Origin: Pomphorhynchus laevis
Taxonomy: Eukaryota > Acanthocephala > Palaeacanthocephala > Echinorhynchida > Pomphorhynchidae
Direction: 5' to 3'
DNA length: 64,000 nucleotides
Assembly (NCBI GenBank): GCA_012934845.2
Contig: WNNJ02000030.1
Location: 1 to 64,000, forward strand
The position numbers were made by a program, and so were the translations under genes. Below, one piece after another: positions 44,701 to 56,700 of the stretch (position 1 is the first letter of the stretch; each line of letters opens with the position of its first letter). The notes beneath the pieces were generated by a model. The model saw only the letters and a list, made by a program, of their open reading frames with translations, was not told the origin of the DNA and made no database searches.

Positions 44701-47700
44701 TTCTGCTTGATGTTATTTTTATAGTAACCTAGTTTAAAATATGTATCTATTAAATTATTTAAATGATTTTGAAGAAAGCCAATATCATTACATATTGTTG
44801 CAATTCTTAAAATTTCATTATTTAATGTATTATATTTTATATTATATGGTATGCATGAATGCTCATGCAAAAATATGTTTCTTGTAAATTTAAATATGTC
44901 ATCTTTACGATATAAATTAATAGTAGTTTTAGTTAATGTTAATTTAATGTTCATATCTAGATATACACCTTCTTTATCATTAATATTGGTTTTGTTAAGA
45001 ATAAGGCTTTCTGGATAAATGTGCTCACTAATTGAATAAAAATTATTAGAATTAAATACACATATATCATCAATGTATCGAAACATATATTTCATATATT
45101 TATATTGTTTAGATTTAGTCTTTTACACAGTTATGAACAAATTCATATTCTATAAAGCTTAAAAATAAGTCAGCTATAATTGGGCTACTATTACAACCCG
45201 TTGGAACACCTTTTACTTGTCTAAATATAGATGTCCGTACTTTTAAATAATTTTGATTTATCAAAATATTTAAGGATTCTATTAATTCAATTTTATCCAT
45301 ATATTTATATTTACTTGATGGTTTAATTTTTGTAGGATAGGTTTAATTTTTGTGGGATAGTCATTATAGACTATACGTAAACTCAGCTAACTGAGTCTAC
45401 GTATTTAATATAATTATAAAATCTAATAACTATCCGGTTTCGACCCATAATTCTTTGACCCAACATAGCAAAGAATCCGAATACGTGAAGGACGTATTTC
45501 ATCGTATTAAATTTTATTATATAGAAACTTAAATTTATATTTAATAAATTATTAAATTATTATTTAAATAAATTATTGTGTTGATTTATCAGATCAACTA
45601 ACTGAGTTCACGTATTTTATTAATTAAGTTTAATATGGTTTTATTACCCTATTATTAACAAGGAACTGCTATGCTATCAGGTTTCGGCCCCTAACTCCTC
45701 TACCCAACATAGCAGCGGGGCCAAATACATGCTAATGATGTATTTCCTCTGAAATAACTATCTAGTATCTTATTCTAATACAAAGTATATTATTTATTAT
45801 CCATCCATACAAATTTTCCACTAATGATTTCAAATTTATCTTTTAAGATAAATTTATCTTTCTGTAATTTTCTGTATTTTTATAGTAATCTTATAATATA
45901 ACTTATATTATAGCATATAACTTATATAAAGTTAAAATAAAAAAATGAAATTTAAAAGTAATTTTTATGAATTGACAAACAACGAATCTTTGTAAAATAG
46001 ATACCTGTTGTCTACCTGTGAGGCCAAATCTACCAACAATTTTACGCATATCATCCAGCTCCTTCACTTCAGGAAAACAATGCATCAAATAATCAACAGC
46101 CGACATGTTCAAATCAAGAGATTCGGCCAAATGCTGAACAAATTTAAATTATTATTTTAAAATTATATTTTAATATAATTCTAAAGCTATACAAAATTTG
46201 TTTACCTTTAGAATTATCTAATTGTAAGATAATTTTAACGAAATAAAATTATTAATAATTAAATAACGTATTTCTCATGATATCAGCTCTTCGAGCACGT
46301 AAAATTTATAAATCTCAAACTTCCTAAAAATAAATTAGTTAAGTAATAATTAAAGTAATTTTTATACATTAATAATTTTAAAATTATTAATTTTGTTTGA
46401 CATTTTGATGACTATTTTTTATTCTGCACGCTGCTTGAATCCTATATATACGCCAACAGCAGTACGCTACATTTCAGTATTGGTTGACCTCATCCTTTTA
46501 ATGCCGGCTGACGATCACTCGACTCGAATGCTTTGTTGGCAATTAGATTAAATGAAAGACTTTCGTATTATATTTTGCAAATTTAATTGAAATCATTTCT
46601 GATTCCAAATTAAATCAACGTTGGTAGAGAACGGTTTTACCTTCAATTTGAAAACATGCCATTAGCTACTAGATAAGTAGCTGATGAGGTTCTGCTTATA
46701 AGTAGCAATCAGTAGCTGGTGATGACCATCATCAGAAGCGAAATGCCTCTACCGATGTTAAAGTTTGTCGTCACACATAGGATGACTGGGCATACTTAGC
46801 GACTTTGAATATTGCGAGAATAATTCGGTTCTATTTCTTGATCTGATGAAGATATATAGAATGCTGCCTGGTGTTTATGCCTGTTAATGAGGAAAACATA
46901 GTGATTTATTTATGAGTACACCATTGTGTGTCCCAGGGCAGATGTAACAACAAATTATATTTTATATATTTGTACACTTTAAAGTGTCCCTGTAAAACAG
47001 CATTTCTATTAAAAGGAATTTAGTGCCTGATGCATGGTTAAACTGTAATAGTCACTGCCATGCACAGAGCTTATGCTAAATTCCATCCGATGATTGGTAA
47101 CACTCATCAACTACTGATCCAATACCTCCGTTTTACTTTTTGGTTTTTTCAATGTTATTTGACAATCACTCGACTCGTCTGCTTAATTGGCATTTAGATT
47201 TAATGAAAGACTTTCCTGTAACTAAATCAGAAATGATTTTAATTAAATTTGCAAAATGTATCAATACTAAAGTGTAGCGCCCTGCTGTTGATTTATAAAT
47301 AGGATTAACGAAGCGTGCAGAATAAAAATAGTCATCAAAATTTTAATAGTAACAATGACTGCCTAGATATATGAACTTAAATTAGGAATAAATTAAATCT
47401 TAAAATCAGGTATATCAATATAAAATACCAATTTTTATTTTAGTAAAAATGGTCAATTCTTATGTAAAAAAATACTAAACGAACAAAATATTACTAAAAT
47501 AATAATATTACTAAATATTTAAACGTTTAATAAATACATTATAAAATACATTATAATGCATTATAAAACATTATAATACATACAATACATTATACAATAA
47601 TAATAAATTAAATATATCATATTATGATATATCAAGATACATCATAATATTATACTTCTACAAATATAATTTATGATGTATAACGTATATTCTTCCTATA

Positions 47701-50700
47701 AAAATATATAATGTATAAATATATAATTATATATTATATTATTAATAATATTATTAATAATATATAATACATTAATATGTATTTTTTTTATTTAGCTTAT
47801 ATGTGTTTATGAAGTGAACGAATTTTACAAAAAAAATAAAAGCCTTGAATAAAAAAATTAAAAACTATGAGAATTAGAAATAAAAAATCATTTTAGCTAC
47901 TGTGAATAATAAAATACAAGGGATGGGCTACGCATATAAGAAGAATTTTGCTGCATATGTAAAGATTTTGCAATATTCCTAAATCTGAATAATTTACTAC
48001 TTTATCCTGTACGAATAATTAATAATAAATTATATTAATAAATTAAATATTTATAATTTAATAAATAATTTATAATAATTCATACAAATTATTTATTGAT
48101 ATATATGATTTATTTATAAAATGATTTATTGCATTATTTATTATATATTTGTTAATATATATTTAGCTTATATACAATAAAATTAATTTTGTAAAAATGT
48201 CACAGCTATTTAAATAGCACAAAATCTTGCAAAAGTCAAATATTTCATTCAATGTGTGACAATGAACGTAGAGAAACATAATATAATCTATAGTGTCAAA
48301 GTTAAATTTATATGAAATTGAAAATGACACTTAAATTAATTAAATTATTTTAAATTTAAGTAATTTAATTAAATTAATTAAATTATTTAATTTCTATCAT
48401 CATTAGTTAATTGATGGACGTTGATATATATATATATATTCGAGGATATTTTAATATCCTTTAAAATATAATTCATCTAAAATCATTTTTGTAAAATCGG
48501 TTTAAAACTAAATCTGCAGTAAAAGTTAACACGAAATCTCAAAATTAAGATTTTTTAAATTTAAGTTACTTAAATTTGAGTTAAACTTAAAAATATTATT
48601 AAAATAAAAATTATTCTTATTAATATAAAATGTAATTTTTAGCACAATGTAGCATGAAAATATAAAGTTGTATCATTACATAAATTATACTGTTTTTTCA
48701 TAATCGCCGCCAAATTGGTAAGCCCTATTTTTTAAACAATGATGTAATTATAGCATCTAATATAAAAAATGTCAAAGAATCAAGCTGATGATTAATAACC
48801 TGATGATATCGAGCAATCCGCAAATGACTATTGCGTCTAACTTGGCCAGCAGTAGGTAATAGAGTCCCGTCAATAAGTTTCAATAGTGTACTTTTACCGA
48901 CACCATTTGGTCCTACTAAAGCGACACGACTGTCCAAATCAACACCAAATTCAATGTTGTCAATCAGCAATGGCTAAATCCATTTAAATATTGCAATTCG
49001 TTCTTCATCTATATGTAAAACACATACCGTAGATTCTGAATATCTAAAACTGACGTTTTCAACCATTATAACAGGTGGAGGCACATTTCCAGGATCAGTG
49101 AAAGCAAAGGAGAAACCCTATTAATAGAAATACAAGATAAGGTGACATGGCACTAGAATTATCATACAGAATTTTCATTAATTTTTTCAACCAATCCTTC
49201 ACTTTTCATTCGTTCGATCTCTTTTGCACGGCTAGTTGCCTGACTAGCTCTTTGACCTGATCGATATTTCGCTACAAATTCCTAAAAACAGCAATTTTAA
49301 GATCGTATTCCTACTAACAGGAAAATGAAATAAATTTTTTGTAATCGTTAAGCAAAGGGTTTTAAATAATCTAAAATAAATTTATTGAGAGATATTTTAA
49401 ACTAGTACAGTATAAGAATAAAAACAATAAATGGTTTTTTTGTTGGAATAACAAAGCAAATTAATTAAAATGAAAATAAATCACAAAAATAAATTAAAAA
49501 TTTAAAGTATCTTTTACTAAAAATGTTTTTTTATTTAAAAATGTTTATTACGAGAAATTTTTTATTTTTTTTATAATAAAAACTAGGCAAATTATCTTTT
49601 GAGGCTAGGCTACGATATTTTTATATATTGCTGCTTCCATGACTACAATATGGACTAGCGTGTATCTGGGTAGACTTGACTTCAGAAAACTTTTACCGGT
49701 TAGATAGTTGCCTGTCAAGATTTATAAGGTGGATAGGCGTATCTCCAAACACTAAATCCACGATTGTTCAAGTTCTAGCAAGGTTGCCTTCCTTATCAGT
49801 TTCAATGCAGAAAAAGATAAATCTTCCTTTGATTGATGGTTTTCTTCCTTTGACTGATGGTTTACGGCAAAGTACTTAAACTTGATCAGGGTATCTATCA
49901 GACTCCTGCTTTTCTTCAAGCAGCTTGGCGTAGCCCTCTCGCAAGTAAGCGCACTTTAATCTGGAGAGCTTCGCTTGACGGATATCACCCCAAGTTCTGT
50001 AAAAAAGGAAGAATCATACATAAACGATTATCAACTTGTGTATGCTGTTTTTGCAACACAGCATGTTCATCACTCTTGCATGTATTTTCCTGTGCTCATT
50101 TGTCTCGTTTATCTTTAAAAACAATAGATACGCTGAAGTGGGGGTAGGCTTATATGCTTATTTCGGCTGACGATGCGTACCTGTGTAATGACGTACAATC
50201 AATTTGAGTCAATCAATGAAATTTACGCAGCTCAAGAAGAAAGAAAACTGTTCTGACTTAATATTGCTATCTTATAATCTTTTTTTTATATGCCCAAGCC
50301 GAAAGGCGGAGTGGCTTTAATAAATCACTACATTATTTTTATAATAATTAAATTATTTGAAAATAATTGGATACTAAATAACAAAATAACAAAATATTAT
50401 AAAAAAAACAAAGTTAAACTCTCAAGTTAAGCATTTGTACGGAAAAATTGTAAAAAATATACTCTGATGGAAAATACATCAAAAATAACAAAAATTTGAC
50501 CATCTGCTATATTGGGTTTGTTTTTCTTTGTATTTTACATTGACAAATTGACTATGTTTTGGATAGGTCTTAATGTAAGACTTATACTTTTTACAAGTCT
50601 TAACATAAGACTTAGTTAGTTAGTCTTAGTCTTACTTACTAACAAACTCAATTGTTAGTGAGTAAATGAAAATTCAAAATTATTTGATTTAAATTTGATC

Positions 50701-53700
50701 AAATGAAGCAATTTTTTGTTTGACTTCAAAATGTAATATTTTTGAACAAGAAATATGTTTTTGCATAAGGATATATGCATTACATATATGTATTTATAAA
50801 AATTGTATAATTTTACGAACTGCCGTTTGTAATAATTCTGGCTTCCTTCAAAATCAATTAAACGAAATAATTAAGATATTTTATATCAGAGTACTATAAA
50901 AATAAAATCAAACAAAAAAATAAAATAAATAATTAGCACAATAATATTAAGAATAAATTTATACTTTTGAGCGGAAAATGTTTGGATGAACATATTTTGT
51001 GGAAATTAAATAACATAATTTGTATTAAAATAAGATAATAGATAATCAAATTTAATTAGAGAAAATACATCATTAGCACGTATTTGGCCGAAAATATTCC
51101 TCGGCACAACATGTATGTTGTGTCGAGGAATAGGGGCCGGAATCTGATAACATAGCAAAATTATTGTCAAATTATCAAATTATATTGTATTTCTTCAAAA
51201 TTATTTAAACAATTTAATAGATGCATATTTAAAGATAAAATCAAACAAAATAGATAACATCAAGCAGAAAATAGTTAATTATATAAATCAACACAATATT
51301 ATTAAAAATAAATTACATTTTTATAAATCAGTACAGATTGATTTATGAGGAAAATTGAAAACGATTAACCATAGAATTGGTCAAAAAAGAAAAATTAAAT
51401 ACGATTATTTTAATACAATTAAATACGAGATATATTATATCAGAGTACTATAAAAATAAAATCAAACAAACAATAATAAAATATATAAATTAACAAAATA
51501 ATATTAAAAATAAATTTAAAACCTTAAGCAAAAATAATAAATAATATACTTTGTATTAGAATACGATACTAGATAATTAAATTTCATTAGAGTAAATACG
51601 TTATTAGCATTTAATTGGTCCCACTGTAATGTAAAATCGAGAAATAGTGTTCGAAAGCTGATTACAATGCAGTTCCTCTTGATGACCTCTAATCCTTATT
51701 CTGATACATTATCTGTTATTTATTAGTCAATTAATAAAAATTGATTTTTATTAAAAATATTAAATTTTTACTTGATATAAATTATATAAATTCTTATATA
51801 TAAGATTAAATATATGTTAAAATATATTAAAGTATATATTACAGATATGTTTTAATATTTGAAATAAGTGAAAAAAATTCTATTCAAGAAGTGAAAAAAT
51901 TTATTAAGGTATCGCGATACCTTAATATAGGTTTTGTAAATTAAGAATGAATTATGTCATTCTTTAAGTTGGAAGACAACAAATGACTATAATCTAAGTA
52001 TTTTTCGATAAATTTCATTTTAATGAATGAAAAATTCATATATAAAGATATAAAATATATGAAATTTTTATATAATAAAACATTTTTTAGATATATGATA
52101 TTTTTATAGTAACCTAATTTAATATATATCATTAGAATGAACTTATATGTTACCAGATTTAGACTTTATTACTTAACACAGTAACACATCAGTGATAAAT
52201 ACTAATGACGTATCTTCTTTATAAATAATTAAAAACATCGAAATATGTTAAGACAATACGCCTTAAAAACATGTATTATCATAAAAATTGTAGGTCATCA
52301 ATAAGAACTGCTACTGATGATATTAAACAGCTATTGATCATCGAGAAACTTATTTCGACAAACAGAAAGTAACACCCGAATCAAATATATTATATTATGT
52401 TATATTATATACCTTCAATAAAAATTTCATGCTTAAGAATTTAAATTTATTTCTAATGATAGATTATTGATTTTAATTTTATTTTTATATTTTATTTATA
52501 TTTTACGATATAAATTAAAAGTAGTTTTAATTGATGTTAATTTAATGTTCATATCTAGATATATGCCTTCTTTATCATTAATATTAGTTTTATTAAGAGT
52601 AAGGCTACCTGGATAAATTTGTTCGCTTATTGAATAAAAATTATTAGAGTTAAATAAACATATATCATCAATGTATCGAGACATATATTTCATATCTTTA
52701 TTAAGGTAAGATTTATTTTTTTAAATAAATGAATGTTCATGAAAACATATGTTTCTTGCAAATTTAAATATGTTGTCTTCTTGATATAAGTTGAAGCAGT
52801 TTTAATTGATATCTAGATATATACCGTCTTTATCATAAATATTAGTTTATTGAGAATATAACGGATGAGGCGAGAAGAAGAGAATGATGGGATGCATATG
52901 GAGGTGTAAGAAAGCAACGTCTATACTTTAGTCTAGATAATGACAAATAATCATAGGAATTGATGTTGCAAGACGAAGAGAAGCAAGCAATTATTGAATT
53001 AAAAGTATGGCAAGTAGACTTTGAGTTGAATGAAATGATGATTTTATGCTGTCAGAAGGAGTTGCATTTGGTACGTAGTTGAGATAAGACCGGTGAACAA
53101 GATAGGAATCATGGAAAGACCGTGTGCGAATAGATATCACGTCTGAGAGAGCGGTGATAGACTCGAAAAGCATGACAAAGTCGACGCTTTTAGAGTAGGC
53201 ATTAAATGTCCAATCATTGGGCACGGTGCAAGCGACGGTGAGAGTGGATGTGAGTTTAGAGTCGAAAATAAAGGCAAGATCGGGAGGAGAGGATGATGTT
53301 ATTGTGGGAGAACATATAGACGATTTAAGTAAGGCGGATCTGAGAAGAAAAAGGTCAAGATTTCTCCTAGGGCGACGTAGGATGGCAGGTATGTGAATCG
53401 GATCGTTAGGAGAAAGAGATGTTATTGTGCTATTAAATAGAGACGATTCGAGTAAGGCGGAGCAGATAATGGAGAGGGCGCCTTTGGATAGTAGGTGTTG
53501 AAGCGGGGTGTAATTGCAACTGAGATCAAGGGTAACGAAAAAGTGATCGGAAAGACAAGGTCGGAGATTGACAGTGAAGGGTAGGCAGCAAAACAATAAG
53601 GGACAGCGATGATGTCGAATGCTCCGCCAAGAATATGTGTGGGGTAGTAAAGATTAGTTTGTAGTTCTAGTTTGATAGAATGTTGATGATCCGGATGGAA

Positions 53701-56700
53701 TCGGTTGAAAATGAACGGTCGAGGCGGATGTTGAAATCGCCAAGTACAAGTGAAAGGCTAGAAGACAAAGAACAGTGAGATGGGAAATCATCGAGTTCAG
53801 TAAAAAAATAAGGAGATAAGAGCAGATATAATAGGACGCTATCCCATGGCAAGATTCAGAATGATCGGGCTAGAAGAACGACAAGTGAGCAATTCAAAAG
53901 AGAAAGGACTGAAAGAAAGAGTGACTTTGCAAAGAGACGCGGGGTGACGGACGAAGGTAACAATGTCGTCATGATTAGAGAATTTAGAAGATGATGAACT
54001 GAAGAGGTGTGCGGATTCGACTAGTTAGTAGCCGGCAAAGAGCAGACCGCGAATAAATACGTCGTCAAGATAAAAAAGTTTTATCTTGTTAAAAAAGTTA
54101 CAATTTTTAAACAAAACTGTAAAACGAATCGCACCTGAAGATCTTTGACTTTCTGCTGCTGAATTTGATATCGTTTCATTTGGTTGATGTGTTGTTCATT
54201 ACGAGTAGTATTGTACTGTTCATAGTTCCCCTAGAGAAGAAAGCAATGTAGAATCAAAATTATGTTGTAATACCCCATAAGCAGTAAGATTCTTCCGGTT
54301 TTGATCTAAGTGTATGATATTAGTACAGATACCGTCCATAAAATCTTGCGAATGAGACACTATTACAACGATACGAGTATAGCTATTTTAAAATTAAGCA
54401 AAAGAGCATAGAATAATTAAAAGACGCTATCTTACTTTTTTAGTTCTTGCTCTAGCCAGACACATGCTTCAAGATCTAAATGGTTAGTAGGCTCGTCTAA
54501 TAAAAGCAACGACGGACTCACGAAGAGCGCTCTAGCTAAAGATATTCTCATTCGCCAGCCACCTTAATGTCAATATACAATTATTCATACATACAAATAA
54601 TGTAAAGAAAAATAAACAGTGCACATTGAAATTATTAAAAATTACGAAAAGATAAAATGAAGTTCATATAAAAATATGTAGCTTCAGTTAAGTGATCTGA
54701 TAAATATCAAACAACTTACTGATTGATACTGGAAGAGTGACGATGTGGTATAATCGTTAGAGAGAACTAAGAATGTGTGCACTTAATATCACGTAATCTT
54801 TTTTAGATATTTAAATAAAACCACCAATTAGCAAGCTAAAGTATTGTTTATGAAAAAAGCAAATATTGATGTATATCTTTTATTAAATCATAAATAATTA
54901 GATAAGATTAATGAGTTTACGAATTTTATACGATATACAAATAAAAAAATAAAGATAAATAATAAATAATTATATAAAATTTTATGAATTTTATAACAAG
55001 TCAAAATTTAAAATTGAAATATACAAGACGTTACAGCTTAAAAATAACAATTTACAAAATTGAATCATTCAAATGTTTCTACATTTGAATTTATATTTTA
55101 CATATATCTAAATTCATCTATTTCTTATATTTAAATAATAAATAATTAAATGATAATAAATAATTTTATAATTTTATATATGATTTTGTATAATTTATAT
55201 CAAGTTAAAATTTAAAATTAAAATTTAATGAAAAGTCAATTTTTATGAATTGACTAATAAATAACAGACGATGTATAAGAATAAGGATTACATGTAATCC
55301 TTATTAGAGGTAATAAGGATTATTACCTTATTAGAGGTAATCAGAAGGAAGTGTTATGCTATTAGGTTTCGTGCCCTATTTCTCGATCCAACATAGCAGC
55401 TGGGCAAAATACATGCTACAATTTGTGATTTAGATTTATTTATCACAAGTGCCTTTTACAAAATAAAAATAATATTTATTTATACTTTTTAAATATAATA
55501 TTTAATTTTTATGAAATAAAACTAATAGTTACTAAACCATCAATATCCGAATTCATACAAATGATTTTGACGGTTTGCTTAATAAATTAATATTTTATTA
55601 TAAGATAATAAAATATTATTTTATTATAATAATTATAATAATATATAATATTATTTTATTATAAAAATAAAAGATATTTTATTAAATAAAATATCTTTTA
55701 TTAAATAAAGATATTTTATTAAATAAATATTTAGATACATATTAATATATATCTATATATTAATATATATCATATTATATCTAATATAAGATAGTGATAA
55801 TTAATATTTAAAGGTATTTCAGTATAAACAGATATGACATAAAATTACAAAGTATCGTTTATTTGAGCCAATGAAGATCACGAGCAGGTAATCACATTTA
55901 TTTAATTAAAAATCAAAAGGGTGAAGTTCATAAGTATTTAATTTTGTATGTAACTTCCAAATAAGATGAAACACGTCTAAGTAAAAAAGATGAATAATCA
56001 TCGTATCATACAAAAATTGCATTATAATTTTTTTATTTCTACGGATTTAAATTAAAAAATATACCTGAAAAATCTCTGCATTTTTTCTGTTGCATATCTT
56101 TAGTAAATCCTAAACCACACAGAATCCTTCCGGCTCTTGTCTCAGCCTTATCTGCGCTTATTTCATCTAAGCGTTCGTATATTTCCATTAAGCGATCTTG
56201 AGATTCTAAAATTAGGAAAATTAAAATAATTGAAACAATATCAAATTATACCAACCTTCATCAGTTGAATCGACTAGTTCATCAGCTTCTTCTTCTAACA
56301 AAATTCGTTCGCGATCTACTTCCATAACGCACTGCAAAGCTGTTTTATCAAACGCGGGCATTTCTCGACTTAAATAAAATATGTCCACGTGTGGTGGAAT
56401 ATTTAATTCTCTGTTACCAAGGGCGGCTAGTAAACAAGATTTACCTCAAAAAGAAATATATAAATTTACCAAGGAAAACAAATTAACTAAGTTAAGTTTG
56501 AATTTTTGTTTGGAACGGTGAATTTCTACTGTATATAGATTAATGGTTAAATCTTCCAGTTAAACATAAAAGAAATTAGAGAAATTCCTAAACAATTAAG
56601 ATTATATGCAATGTCAAAGGTATAGTTCATGATCACCAGATTGTGAGTTAATTTTATTCCTTTATTGTAACTTGCTTTTGAAAATTTATTTTACAAAATG

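Noticed and set aside
48725-48970. ABCF2 exon 10 extended to 48725 as one ORF
   Set aside because: The ORF runs past a good GTTATT donor at 48799; the family alignment stops at RYHQ, so the extension is intron.
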